Under the pieces are notes generated by a model. That model was not told where the DNA came from and ran no database searches. It saw only the letters and a program-made list of their open reading frames with translations. From positions 1 to 36,601 of the forward strand of contig NZ_JAMOLN010000099.1 of NCBI RefSeq assembly GCF_024448165.1: DNA of 36,601 nt. The letters run 5' to 3'. Within the stretch, counting starts at the first letter, position 1. The number at the start of each line of letters is the position of its first letter. The DNA comes from Streptomyces longispororuber. Lineage in GTDB: Bacteria; Actinomycetota; Actinomycetes; Streptomycetales; Streptomycetaceae. Position numbers and translations under genes: made by a program. Below, one piece after another: positions 23,647-31,712 of this stretch.

Positions 23647-24507
23647 TCAGGTCGTACGGGCTATCAGGTACCGGAAGACGTTCGGCATCCAGACGGTGCC
23701 GTCGGCCCGCACGTACGGCTGCAGCGCCTCCGTCACCTCCTTGTCCACCTGCGTCTGGTCCGTCGCCCCGACCGCCGCGTCGAACAACCGCGTCGACAAC
23801 AGGCCGCGCACCGCGCTCTCCGTGTCCGCGTACCCGAAGGGGCACGCCACCCGGCCCGATCCGTCGGGCCGCAGCCCCGCCCGCTGGGCGACCTCCTCCA
23901 GGTCGTCACGGAGAGCGGGCCGCCAACTCCCCGCACTACGAAGGGGGTCGGCGAGCTTCTTCGCCACCCGTAGGACGGACGAAGCCGTGCAGCGCTCCGG
24001 AGGACCCCACCCGACCAGCACCACGGAGGCGTTCCGCTCGGCCAGCGGGGCGGCGCTCTCCAGGAGGGTGGAGAGACCTTCGGAGTCCCCCGCCGTGCAG
24101 CCGATCGGCTGGAAGGCGGTGATCAGGTTGTACGGGGCGTCGTCAGGCGCGGCGACGACGGCGTCGTCCCGGCCGTCCGTGAGGCGGGTGTCCGTGTGCT
24201 CCCGCTCGCTCCACGCCTCCGGCAGCAACCGCTCCCTGGCGAGCGCGAGCCGCTCCGGCTCCGCGGCTTCGACGCCGGTCACGGCCGCGCCGCGCGACGC
24301 CGCCATGAGAAGGGCGAGACCGGAACCGCAGCCGAGCCCCAGAAGGCGTGTGCCCGGGCCGACCTCAAGTCGCTCGTACACCGCTTCGTAGAGCGGGACC
24401 AGCATCCGCTCCTGGATCTCCGCCCAGTCACGCGCGCGTGCGCACAGGTCCGCGCGCGACACCGGTGCCGCGTGGGGAAGGTGTCGCTGCACGAGCGTAG
24501 GTGTCAT
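23647..24507 (-). CDS. class I SAM-dependent methyltransferase
   Basis: 286 residues, cytoplasmic. Seen: an N-terminal helical cap of ~45 residues (RARDWAEIQERMLVPLYEAVYE), motif I LLGLGCGSG at 55-63, the acidic motif II VTGVEAAEPE, a motif IV-like PYNLITAFQPIG, and a long C-terminal half that includes VLVGWGPPERC and ends WMPNVFRYLIA. The pattern fits small-molecule methyltransferases; no substrate can be given. ATG 24507 is chosen because an in-frame start at 24585 adds 26 residues without conserved character; only a weak GGGG lies upstream. Divergent from proS, with 258 bases between them. Confidence 0.8.
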   Translation of the reverse strand: MTPTLVQRHLPHAAPVSRADLCARARDWAEIQERMLVPLYEAVYERLEVGPGTRLLGLGCGSGLALLMAASRGAAVTGVEAAEPERLALARERLLPEAWSEREHTDTRLTDGRDDAVVAAPDDAPYNLITAFQPIGCTAGDSEGLSTLLESAAPLAERNASVVLVGWGPPERCTASSVLRVAKKLADPLRSAGSWRPALRDDLEEVAQRAGLRPDGSGRVACPFGYADTESAVRGLLSTRLFDAAVGATDQTQVDKEVTEALQPYVRADGTVWMPNVFRYLIARTT

Positions 24508-24765
24508 CGAAAGTGCCCCAATCCACCGAGAGATGCCGAGAGTTGTCGCCGTGGCGTGTTGACCGTGTTCGCGCGCTGCTCGCACTCCCCCCGTATGTCA
24601 GAGAACTCCGCATCGTCCGTCACGTCTAGGGGGTGTTGGGCAGGCGTGCCGACATTGCGCATGTACTCCGTCGTGCGCCCCCTGAAGGCCCTTTGCCAGT
24701 GGCATAGAGGCATACGGGCGAAAAGGATTCCCGTGCTCGGCAGTCCGCGCCGTAGCATGCGCGAC
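24508..24765. promoter_or_regulatory. divergent promoter region, methyltransferase/proS
   Basis: Non-coding. On the plus strand TAGCAT (24753-24758) sits 7 bases before the proS ATG at 24766, the spacing of a -10 box in a leaderless transcript; the only -35-like word is TTCCCG with an over-long 19-base spacer. A short direct repeat GGCATA-n2-GGCATA precedes it. No good -35/-10 pair was found for the methyltransferase. Confidence 0.4.
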
Positions 24766-26181
24766 ATGGCCAAAGCACCCGTTCTCACGCCCCAGGCGGA
24801 AGACTTTCCGCGCTGGTACCAGGACCTCATCACCAAGGCCGAACTGGCCGACAACGGACCGGTGCGCGGCACGATGGTGATCCGACCGTACGGCTACGGC
24901 CTGTGGGAGCGGATGCAGCAGGACATGGACGCGCGCATCAAGGAGACGGGAACGCAGAACGCGTACTTCCCGCTCCTGATCCCGCAGTCGTACCTCACCA
25001 AGGAGGCCGACCACGTCGAGGGCTTCGCGCCCGAGCTGGCCGTGGTCACCCACGGCGGCGGCAAGGAGCTCGAGGAGCCCGCCGTCGTCCGCCCCACCTC
25101 CGAGATGATCGTCAACGACTACTTCTCCAAGTGGGTGCAGAGCTACCGCGACCTGCCCCTGCTCATCAACCAGTGGGCCAACGTGGTCCGTTGGGAGCTG
25201 CGGCCCCGGCTGTTCCTGCGGACGACCGAGTTCCTCTGGCAGGAGGGCCACACGGCGCACGCGACCTACGAGGAGGCGCGCGACTTCGCGGCGCGCATCC
25301 ACCGGCACGTCTACGCGGACTTCATGGAGAACGTGCTCGCCATGGACGTCGTCCTGGGGCGCAAGACCGCCAAGGAGCGCTTCGCGGGAGCCATCAACAC
25401 CCTCACCCTCGAAGGGATGATGGGCGACGGCAAGGCCCTCCAGATGGGCACGAGCCACGAACTCGGGCAGAACTTCGCCAAGGCCTTCCACACGCAGTAC
25501 CTGTCGAAGGAAGGCAAGCAGGAGCTGGTCTGGCAGACCTCCTGGGGATCGACGACCCGCATGATCGGCGCCCTCGTGATGATGCACGGCGACGACAACG
25601 GACTACGGGTGCCGCCGCGCCTCGCCGCCACCCAGGTCGTCGTCCTCGCCATCAAGGGAGACGAGGCCGTCCTCGCCAAGGTGCGCGAGATCGGTGAGGC
25701 CCTGAAGGCGGCCGGCATCCGCGTCCAGGTCGACGACCGCACCGACACCCCCTTCGGGCGCCGGGCCGTCGACTGGGAGCTGAAGGGCGTCCCCGTACGG
25801 ATCGAGATCGGCCCGCGCGACCTGGAGAGCGGCACGGCGATGCTGGCCCGCCGCATTCCCGGCGGCAAGGAGCCGGTGCCCGTGGACGCTCTTGCCGGAC
25901 TGCTGCCGGGCATCCTCGAGGAGGACCAGGCGCTGCTCCTGAAGCAGTCCCGCGAGCGCCGCGAGTCCCGTACGAGCGAGGTCGCCACGCTGGAGGAGGC
26001 CGTCGAGGTGACCTCGGCCGGCGGCTGGGCGCGCATTCCGTGGGCCACGCTCGGTGAGGAGGGCGAGGCGCGGCTGGCCGAGCACTCCGTCTCCGTGCGG
26101 TGTCTGCTCGCCGCGGACGGGTCGGTGCCGGACGCCGATGACGCACCCGGTAACGTCGCGGTGGTGGCACGCGCGTACTGA
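24766..26181 (+). CDS. proS: prolyl-tRNA synthetase, archaeal/eukaryotic type
   Basis: 471 residues. Charges tRNA-Pro. It lacks the large editing insertion of the ordinary ~570-residue bacterial enzyme and has the archaeal/eukaryotic layout: catalytic core with motif 2 (RTTEFLWQEGHTAHA, ~152 on) and motif 3 (GSTTRMIGALVMMHGDDNG, ~261 on), an anticodon domain from ~290 (TQVVVLAIKGDEA), and a C-terminal domain ending in Tyr, as in that family, whose terminal carboxylate reaches the active site. The C-terminal domain, which binds zinc through cysteines in archaeal relatives, has a single Cys here (VRCLLA), so the zinc site appears lost. ATG 24766 is favoured over ATG 24757; neither has a Shine-Dalgarno. 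Confidence 0.93.
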   Translation: MAKAPVLTPQAEDFPRWYQDLITKAELADNGPVRGTMVIRPYGYGLWERMQQDMDARIKETGTQNAYFPLLIPQSYLTKEADHVEGFAPELAVVTHGGGKELEEPAVVRPTSEMIVNDYFSKWVQSYRDLPLLINQWANVVRWELRPRLFLRTTEFLWQEGHTAHATYEEARDFAARIHRHVYADFMENVLAMDVVLGRKTAKERFAGAINTLTLEGMMGDGKALQMGTSHELGQNFAKAFHTQYLSKEGKQELVWQTSWGSTTRMIGALVMMHGDDNGLRVPPRLAATQVVVLAIKGDEAVLAKVREIGEALKAAGIRVQVDDRTDTPFGRRAVDWELKGVPVRIEIGPRDLESGTAMLARRIPGGKEPVPVDALAGLLPGILEEDQALLLKQSRERRESRTSEVATLEEAVEVTSAGGWARIPWATLGEEGEARLAEHSVSVRCLLAADGSVPDADDAPGNVAVVARAY

Positions 26182-26405
26182 GGCCGAGAACAGCTCTTGT
26201 TCGAGCGGCGCCCCGGTGTGTGGATCGCGTACATCTCGGGGCGTATGTATCACTACGCACCCCTTGGTGCGAGCTGTGCGGCTTCTCCGCAGATCAGCGC
26301 ACCCGCCCTCGTCGGGACGCATGAGCGGCAACTGACTGGTACGTGCAAAATATTTGGGATGCCCCGGAATAGGAACACAGAGGCACCCCGGCTCGTTGTC
26401 ACGAC
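26182..26405 (+). other. AT-enriched gap between proS and the HExxH gene
   Basis: 224 bases without an accepted gene. It includes an unusually A/T-rich patch for this genome (CAAAATATTT, 26346-26355) and probably the promoter of the next gene, but no convincing -35/-10 pair was found. A 70-codon open frame at 26197-26409 has no recognisable features. Confidence 0.4.
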
Positions 26406-27002
26406 GTGAGCACGACACCACCTGTTCTCGCCGCAGAGCTGGCAGGGGCGTGGGCCGACATTCAGCGGCACCACCCCGAACTGCCGGATCTTGCCGCGCC
26501 CGAATCCCTGATCGGGGAGTCGTCGTCCGCCTGCGGACACGAGCTCTCCTTCGAGCGACTCCTCCACGAGGCAGTCCATGGCATCGCCGCAGCGCGCGGA
26601 ATCCGCGACACTTCGCGCGCCGGCCGCTACCACAACCGCAGATTCCTGGCCATCGCCGAGGAGCTGGGCCTCGACCACCCCGAGGAGCCGCATCCCAGCA
26701 GCGGCTTCTCGCTGGTCACGCTGAACTCCGAGGCGAAGCAGCGCTACCGGCAGACGATCGAGCGGCTCCATCGCGCCCTCAAGGCGCACACCGTGGCGAC
26801 CGCCGCGGACACCAAGCGCAGCTTCCGCGGACCGGCCGCCCGGCACGGCTCCTCCGGAGGCGGGGTGCGGGTCAAGGCCGTCTGCGACTGCGGTCGCAAT
26901 GTCCGCGTCGTGCCCTCGGTGCTCGCACAGGCCCCCATCGTGTGCGGCGGATGCGGAAAGCCCTTCCGCATCCCGGAGGTCGTCGGCGCCGCCGCGAGCT
27001 GA
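26406..27002 (+). CDS. SprT-like HExxH/zinc-ribbon protein
   Basis: 198 residues. Seen: an HEAVH metalloprotease-type motif at 54-58 within ERLLHEAVHGIAAARGIRD, followed by a conserved TSRAGRYHNRRFLAIAEELGL segment (~70-90) with a His that could be the third metal ligand, and a C-terminal zinc ribbon with two Cys pairs (CDCG at ~160, CGGCG at ~180). This is the SprT/minigluzincin-like layout known from actinobacterial plasmids, conjugative elements and phages, where its function is unknown; SprT/Spartan relatives cut DNA-crosslinked proteins. GTG 26406 has no clear Shine-Dalgarno. Followed by a perfect terminator at 27017. Protease activity is inferred from the motif only. Confidence 0.8.
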   Translation: MSTTPPVLAAELAGAWADIQRHHPELPDLAAPESLIGESSSACGHELSFERLLHEAVHGIAAARGIRDTSRAGRYHNRRFLAIAEELGLDHPEEPHPSSGFSLVTLNSEAKQRYRQTIERLHRALKAHTVATAADTKRSFRGPAARHGSSGGGVRVKAVCDCGRNVRVVPSVLAQAPIVCGGCGKPFRIPEVVGAAAS

Positions 27003-27016
27003 CGCTCGGCCCTGGT

Positions 27017-27046
27017 GGGGCGGCCGTATGCGGGTTCGGCCGCCCC
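27017..27046 (+). terminator. terminator after the HExxH gene
   Basis: GGGGCGGCCG (27017-27026) and CGGCCGCCCC (27037-27046) form a perfect 10-bp stem with a 10-base loop, 14 bases after the stop codon. No U tract. It separates this gene from the rpsP operon. Confidence 0.7.
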
Positions 27047-27199
27047 GTCGACGTATGGCACAATGGCTAGCTGTACTCGACAGTCGCACAGGACCCCTCT
27101 CTCCTCCGGCTGACGCGTCCATCGGGCACTCGGGTACCGCAACCCCACGCGGCAATCTCGCCGTGCCCACCCACGTCAAGACCAGGAGACACCACTCCC

Positions 27200-27625
27200 G
27201 TGGCAGTCAAGATCAAGCTGAAGCGTCTGGGCAAGATCCGTTCGCCTCACTACCGCATCGTCGTCGCCGACTCCCGTACCCGCCGTGACGGCCGGGCCAT
27301 CGAGGAGATCGGTCTGTACCACCCGGTGCAGAACCCGTCGCGCATCGAGGTCGACTCGGAGCGCGCGCAGTACTGGCTGGGTGTCGGCGCGCAGCCGACC
27401 GAGCCGGTCATGGCCATCCTGAAGCTCACCGGCGACTGGCAGAAGCACAAGGGTCTGCCGGCCCCGGAGCCGCTGAAGGTCGCCGAGCCGAAGAAGGCCC
27501 GTCCCTCCTTCGAGGCGCTGGCCACGGCCGACGAGCCCAAGGGTGAGGCCATCACCCAGAAGAAGAAGGCTGAGAAGAAGGACGACACGGCCGAGGCCGC
27601 TGCGTCCGAGTCGACCGAGGCCTGA
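27200..27625 (+). CDS. rpsP: 30S ribosomal protein bS16
   Basis: 141 residues; a primary assembly protein of the 30S subunit. Seen: MAVKIKLKRLGKIRSPHYRI (bS16 N-terminal signature), ADSRTRRDGRAIEEIGLYHP, and WLGVGAQPTEPV. A Lys/Ala/Glu-rich tail from ~residue 85 makes it longer than the ~82-residue E. coli protein, as is common in actinobacteria. GTG 27200 has AGGAGA (27182-27187) upstream with about 12 bases between. First gene of the rpsP-khpA-rimM-trmD-rplS group. A CACAAT element at 27059-27064 may be the -10 box, but its -35 would fall inside the preceding terminator stem. Confidence 0.97.
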   Translation: MAVKIKLKRLGKIRSPHYRIVVADSRTRRDGRAIEEIGLYHPVQNPSRIEVDSERAQYWLGVGAQPTEPVMAILKLTGDWQKHKGLPAPEPLKVAEPKKARPSFEALATADEPKGEAITQKKKAEKKDDTAEAAASESTEA

Positions 27626-27627
27626 GC

Positions 27628-27867
27628 ATGCTCGAGGAGGCTCTTGAGCACCTCGTGAAGGGCATTGTCGACAACCCCGACGATGTGCAGGTCGCCTCGC
27701 GCAACCTGCGCCGTGGGCGCGTGCTGGAGGTCCGGGTCCACCCGGACGACCTCGGCAAGGTGATCGGCCGCAACGGCCGCACCGCGCGTGCTCTGCGTAC
27801 CGTCGTGGGCGCCATCGGCGGCCGCGGTGTCCGCGTCGACCTCGTCGACGTCGACCAGGTTCGCTGA
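27628..27867 (+). CDS. khpA: KH-domain RNA-binding protein KhpA
   Basis: 79 residues, one KH domain, with the GxxG nucleic-acid loop in VIGRNGRTARALRTVV (~residues 44-59). Small KH proteins of this type bind RNA, often with a KhpB (Jag) partner, and lie between rpsP and rimM in many Gram-positive genomes. It starts 2 bases after the rpsP stop, so the two are co-translated. A strong hairpin follows before rimM. Confidence 0.92.
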   Translation: MLEEALEHLVKGIVDNPDDVQVASRNLRRGRVLEVRVHPDDLGKVIGRNGRTARALRTVVGAIGGRGVRVDLVDVDQVR

Positions 27868-27886
27868 CAAAGTTGAACACCGGCTC

Positions 27887-27920
27887 GGGCCGGGGAGGGC
27901 TTATTAGCCGTCCCCGGCCC
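27887..27920 (+). terminator. strong hairpin between khpA and rimM
   Basis: GGGCCGGGGA (27887-27896) pairs perfectly with TCCCCGGCCC (27911-27920); inside the 14-base loop GGC and GCC can add three more pairs around TTATTA. It ends 43 bases before the rimM start, within what would otherwise be one operon. It may act as a partial terminator that makes more bS16 and KhpA than RimM and TrmD, or as an RNA-processing site. Confidence 0.65.
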
Positions 27921-27963
27921 TAGTCGTTTGAGCCCCAGTGGTTGGACAGGAGAGTTTCGGATC

Positions 27964-28521
27964 GTGCAGTTGGTAGTCGGGCGCATCGGCCGCGCCCACG
28001 GCATCAAGGGCGACGTCACCGTCGAGGTCCGCACCGACGAGCCCGAGCTGCGGCTCGGCCCCGGCGCGGTGCTCGCGACCGACCCCGCCACTTCGGGACC
28101 GCTCACCATCGAGTCCGGCCGGGTGCACAGCGGCCGCCTCCTGCTGCGCTTCGAGGGCGTGCACGACCGGACCGGCGCGGAGGCGCTGCGCAACACCCTC
28201 CTGATCGCCGAGGTCGACCCGGAGGAGCTGCCGGAGGAAGAGGACGAGTTCTACGACCACCAGCTCATGGACCTCGACGTCGTCACCGTCGACGGGATCG
28301 AGGTCGGCCGGATCACGGAGATCTCCCACCTGCCCTCGCAGGACCTGTTCATCGTGGAGCGCCCCGACGGCAGCGAGGTCATGATCCCGTTCGTCGAGGA
28401 GATCGTCAGCGAGATCGACCTCGAGGAACAGAAGGCGATCATCACGCCGCCGCCCGGCCTCATCGACGACCGCGCCGAGATCGCGTCCGCCCGCGACGCC
28501 GCGGAGGAAGAGGGCGCATGA
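27964..28521 (+). CDS. rimM: ribosome maturation factor RimM
   Basis: 185 residues. Assists assembly of the 30S head by binding uS19. N-terminal RimM beta-barrel (VVGRIGRAHGIKGDVTVEVRTD) and C-terminal PRC barrel (DHQLMDLDVVTVDGIEVGRITEI, LFIVERPDGSEVMIPFVEEIV). GTG 27964 has AGGAGAG about 9 bases upstream; an upstream in-frame start at 27928 would lie before this ribosome binding site. The stop overlaps the trmD start (ATGA). Confidence 0.96.
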   Translation: MQLVVGRIGRAHGIKGDVTVEVRTDEPELRLGPGAVLATDPATSGPLTIESGRVHSGRLLLRFEGVHDRTGAEALRNTLLIAEVDPEELPEEEDEFYDHQLMDLDVVTVDGIEVGRITEISHLPSQDLFIVERPDGSEVMIPFVEEIVSEIDLEEQKAIITPPPGLIDDRAEIASARDAAEEEGA

Positions 28522-29339
28522 GGCTCGACGTCGTCACGATCTTTCCCGAGTACCTGGAACCGCTGAACGTCTCGCTCGTCGGCAAGGCACGCGCGCGTGG
28601 TCAACTCGACGTCCAGGTGCACGACTTGAGGGACTGGACGTACGACCGGCACAACACGGTCGACGACACCCCCTACGGGGGCGGCCCCGGCATGGTCATG
28701 AAGACCGAGCCGTGGGGCGACTGCCTCGACGACGTCCTCGCCGACGGGTACGAGAACGGGGCCCACGGGCCCGTCCTGGTCGTTCCCACGCCCTCCGGGC
28801 GCCCCTTCACCCAGGAACTCGCCGTGGAGCTCTCCGAGCGCCCCTGGCTGGTCTTCACGCCCGCGCGCTACGAGGGCATCGACCGCCGCGTCATCGACGA
28901 GTACACGACCCGCGTGCCGGTCTACGAGGTCTCCATCGGCGACTACGTCCTCGCGGGCGGGGAAGCCGCCGTGCTGGTCGTCACGGAGGCCGTGGCGCGC
29001 CTGCTGCCGGGCGTGCTCGGCAACGCGGCCTCGCACCAGGACGACTCCTTCGCGCCCGGCGCGATGGCCAACCTCCTGGAAGGCCCCGTCTACACCAAGC
29101 CTCCGGAGTGGCGCGGCCGGGACATCCCCGACGTGCTGCTCAGCGGTCACCACGGCAAGATCGCGCGATGGCGCCGGGACGAGGCGCTGCGCCGCACCAC
29201 GCGCAACCGGCCCGATCTGATCGAGCGGACCGACCCGAAGGCCTTCGACAAGAAGGACCGGGAAATGCTCTCCATCCTGGGGTGGCGGCCGGGTCCGGAC
29301 GGACGATTTGGGCCAACGCCCGAGGCCGTGGAAGAATAG
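28518..29339 (+). CDS. trmD: tRNA (guanine-N1-)-methyltransferase TrmD
   Basis: 273 residues. Methylates G37 of tRNAs using SAM, which prevents frameshifting. Seen: MRLDVVTIFPEYLEPL start, DDTPYGGGPGMVMKTEP, the trefoil-knot SAM site (PARYEGIDRRV and EVSIGDYVLAGGEAA), GNAASHQDDSF, and GHHGKIARWRRDEAL in the C-terminal tRNA-binding domain. Full length for the family. It overlaps rimM by 4 bases. The next gene, rplS, follows after a 131-base leader. Confidence 0.97.
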   Translation: MRLDVVTIFPEYLEPLNVSLVGKARARGQLDVQVHDLRDWTYDRHNTVDDTPYGGGPGMVMKTEPWGDCLDDVLADGYENGAHGPVLVVPTPSGRPFTQELAVELSERPWLVFTPARYEGIDRRVIDEYTTRVPVYEVSIGDYVLAGGEAAVLVVTEAVARLLPGVLGNAASHQDDSFAPGAMANLLEGPVYTKPPEWRGRDIPDVLLSGHHGKIARWRRDEALRRTTRNRPDLIERTDPKAFDKKDREMLSILGWRPGPDGRFGPTPEAVEE

Positions 29340-29470
29340 GCCGCTGCTGTACGTCCAGCCTGCGCCCCTGCCACAGGGGGAACGACGCCGGCCCGACGCG
29401 ATCAGCTACCGAAACTCATCGCATACCTCCCGCTGATGACCTGTGGCATCGGCGAAGAAAGCAGACGATC

Positions 29471-29821
29471 ATGTCTCACCTGCTCGACTCCGTCGACTCC
29501 GCGTCGCTGCGCAGCGACATCCCGGCCTTCCGCCCGGGTGACACCGTCAACGTCCACGTCCGCGTCATCGAGGGCAACCGCTCCCGTGTGCAGCAGTTCA
29601 AGGGCGTAGTCATCCGCCGCCAGGGCGCCGGTGTCCGCGAGACCTTCACGGTCCGCAAGGTCTCCTTCTCCGTCGGCGTCGAGCGCACCTTCCCGGTGCA
29701 CACCCCGATCGTCGAGAAGATCGAGCTCGTCACCAAGGGTGACGTCCGTCGCGCCAAGCTGTACTACCTGCGCGACCTGCGCGGCAAGGCCGCGAAGATC
29801 AAGGAGAAGCGCGAGAACTGA
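29471..29821 (+). CDS. rplS: 50S ribosomal protein bL19
   Basis: 116 residues; sits at the 30S-50S interface. Seen: FRPGDTVNVHVRVIEGNRSR, VQQFKGVVIRRQGAGVRETFTVRKVS and the basic C-terminus LRDLRGKAAKIKEKREN. ATG 29471 has only a weak GAAGAAAG upstream. The 131 bases between trmD and rplS contain no obvious gene and may hold an rplS promoter or leader. A short hairpin follows the stop codon. Confidence 0.97.
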   Translation: MSHLLDSVDSASLRSDIPAFRPGDTVNVHVRVIEGNRSRVQQFKGVVIRRQGAGVRETFTVRKVSFSVGVERTFPVHTPIVEKIELVTKGDVRRAKLYYLRDLRGKAAKIKEKREN

Positions 29822-29830
29822 GCCGCTCGG

Positions 29831-29845
29831 CGCCCCTCGGGGGCG
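29831..29845 (+). terminator. terminator after rplS
   Basis: CGCCCC (29831-29836) and GGGGCG (29840-29845) form a 6-bp stem with a 3-base loop, 9 bases after rplS. Short but G+C-only; it would separate the ribosomal operon from the signal peptidase genes. Confidence 0.5.
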
Positions 29846-29899
29846 TCAGCGCATCTCGCGTACGGGGTCCTCAGGAGAGCCGGATAGCATCTGGCCTCG

Positions 29900-30604
29900 A
29901 TGGACACCGAAGCACAGCACGTGGAGCGCGACCGCTCCTCCCAGCCCCATGAGTCGACCTCACAGGGCGAGGAGGACCGGTCGCGCTCCTCTTTGCTGTC
30001 CGGGGTGACCGCCTGGCTGCCCGGCGGCCGCATCACGCTCTCGCTGCTGCTGTGCATGGCGTTCCTGCTCGCCGTCAGCGTCTTCGTGATGCAGCCGTTC
30101 CAGATCCCCAGCAGCTCGATGGAGACCACATTGAGGGTCGGGGACCGCGTTCTCGTAAATAAGTTGGCGTACCGTTTCGGTGCTGAACCGAGGCGGGGAG
30201 ACGTGGTCGTCTTCGACGGCAGCGGGTACTTCGGTGATGCTGACTACATCAAGCGCGTCGTGGGCGTGGGGGGAGACCATGTGGTCTGCTGCGACAGCAA
30301 CGGGAGGATCGAGGTGAACGGGCAGTCCGTGGACGAGCGCGCCGTGCTGCATGCCGGGGACGCTCCTTCGGATGTGCCCTTCGACGTCGAGGTTCCCGAA
30401 GGCACCCTCTTCCTGCTCGGCGACCACCGCAGCGACTCCCGTGACTCCCGCGAGTACCTGGGCGCGCCCGGCGGCGGGTTCGTCCCGGTCGACCAGGTGA
30501 TCGGCCGGGCCCAGTGGATCGCCTGGCCGATGGGGCACTGGCACTCCTTGTCGCGCAACGACGTCTACGCGCGCGTGCCCGCACCCGGGGGTGCGCATGG
30601 GTAG
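29900..30604 (+). CDS. sipW: type I signal peptidase SipW
   Basis: 234 residues. Cleaves signal peptides of exported proteins on the outer face of the membrane. Order: charged cytoplasmic N-terminus (~1-43), transmembrane segment ~45-64, then the catalytic domain with Ser73 in PSSSMETTL and Lys118 in YIKRVVGVGGD (Ser/Lys dyad), RRGDVVVF, and GDHRSDSRDSR. First of four paralogues, the arrangement known as sipW-sipX-sipY-sipZ in Streptomyces lividans. ATG 29900 lacks a close Shine-Dalgarno; TAGCAT (29885-29890) ends 9 bases before it, so a very short leader is possible. Unlike SipY and SipZ it has no C-terminal membrane segment. Confidence 0.94.
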   Translation: MDTEAQHVERDRSSQPHESTSQGEEDRSRSSLLSGVTAWLPGGRITLSLLLCMAFLLAVSVFVMQPFQIPSSSMETTLRVGDRVLVNKLAYRFGAEPRRGDVVVFDGSGYFGDADYIKRVVGVGGDHVVCCDSNGRIEVNGQSVDERAVLHAGDAPSDVPFDVEVPEGTLFLLGDHRSDSRDSREYLGAPGGGFVPVDQVIGRAQWIAWPMGHWHSLSRNDVYARVPAPGGAHG

Positions 30605-31712
30605 CCGGGGCAAGTCGCGCGCGGGCCACCGGTCCGACGACCAGCTGCCCACCGGGAGCCGGCCCACCAGCGGGCCCACGCTGCCGGGGCGGGCGGAGCG
30701 GCGCAAGCTCGCGCGCAAGGTGAAGCGGCGTCGAAGGCGCTCCGCGATCAAGGAGATACCGCTCCTCATAGGCGTGGCCCTGCTCATAGCCCTGGTCCTG
30801 AAGACGTTCCTGGTGCAGGCCTTCGTGATTCCGTCCGGCTCCATGGAGCAGACGATCAAGATCGGCGACCGGGTCGTGGTCGACAAGCTCACCCCCTGGT
30901 TCGGCGCGCAGGTGCACCGCGGTGACGTCGTCGTCTTCAAGGACCCGGGGAACTGGCTCGCCCAGGAGGCGGGCGACAAGAAGGACCCCCCGGTCGGGGT
31001 GAAGCAGATCAAGGAAGGCCTGACCTGGATCGGGCTCCTGCCGTCCGACAACGACCGTGACCTCATCAAGCGGGTCGTCGGTGTCGGCGGCGACACGGTG
31101 AAGTGCTGCGACAAGCAGGGGCGCGTCACCGTCAACGGGACGCCGTTGGACGAGAAGGCCTACATCCACCCCGGCAACGCCCCGTCCAAGTTCGACTTCT
31201 CGGTGAAGGTGCCCGAGGGGCGGCTGTTCGTGATGGGCGACCACCGTGCCAACTCGGCGGACTCGCGGTACCACCTCACCGACGACTTCAAGGGAACCGT
31301 CGCCGAGGAATCGGTGGTCGGACGGGCCCGCGGCATCGTCTGGCCCATCGGGCACTGGACCACGCTCGGCGAGCCGGAGACGTTCTCGGCCGTGGCCGAC
31401 GCGCAAGGCGACGGGTCGACCGCGGCTTCTCGCACGTCGCATAAGGTGGCCACCACGAACAGCGCCGTACCGGGTTCGAACGCATCGGATTCGGACGGAT
31501 TGATCCCCCTCCCGACCCCTGCGGAACTCCCGCTCGTTATGGGAGTGGTGGGCCTGCATCGCGTAGGGATCAGGCAGCGGCACGGAGTGAGGAGTGGATG
31601 TGGGGGACTTGGCGGTCGGCGCACGGTCAGGGCATGGGCCCGAGGAGCAGCCCGGGCGATCCGACGACGCGGCGAGTCCGGCCGTGACGGACCCCGTGCC
31701 CGAGGACGGTGA
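30597..31712 (+). CDS. sipX: type I signal peptidase SipX
   Basis: 371 residues as read. Signal peptidase with a strongly basic N-terminus (KLARKVKRRRRR, ~37-48), transmembrane segment ~53-72, Ser82 (PSGSMEQTI), Lys158 (LIKRVVGVGGD), and GDHRANSADSR near residue 217. The catalytic part ends around residue 265 (ETFSAVAD); the rest is a low-complexity Ser/Thr/Pro stretch, then an Arg/Gly-rich tail of ~60 residues that is unlike other signal peptidases. The tail lies partly in the overlap with sipY (113 bases, different frame). It starts inside the sipW end (8-base overlap); ATG 30597 is used, with GTG 30591 as alternative. Confidence 0.9.
   Translation: MGSRGKSRAGHRSDDQLPTGSRPTSGPTLPGRAERRKLARKVKRRRRRSAIKEIPLLIGVALLIALVLKTFLVQAFVIPSGSMEQTIKIGDRVVVDKLTPWFGAQVHRGDVVVFKDPGNWLAQEAGDKKDPPVGVKQIKEGLTWIGLLPSDNDRDLIKRVVGVGGDTVKCCDKQGRVTVNGTPLDEKAYIHPGNAPSKFDFSVKVPEGRLFVMGDHRANSADSRYHLTDDFKGTVAEESVVGRARGIVWPIGHWTTLGEPETFSAVADAQGDGSTAASRTSHKVATTNSAVPGSNASDSDGLIPLPTPAELPLVMGVVGLHRVGIRQRHGVRSGCGGLGGRRTVRAWARGAARAIRRRGESGRDGPRARGR

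Noticed and set aside
26197..26409. 70-codon plus-strand frame between proS and the HExxH gene
   Set aside because: No family resemblance, atypical codon use and no supporting ribosome binding site; treated as intergenic.
27035..27064. TTCGGC / CACAAT as the rpsP promoter
   Set aside because: The -35 would lie within the stem of the 27017-27046 terminator and matches poorly. Mentioned under rpsP but not listed as a promoter.
26253..27179. 308-codon minus-strand frame opposite the HExxH gene
   Set aside because: Antisense shadow: no motif, no ribosome binding site, while the plus-strand product has clear metal-site motifs.
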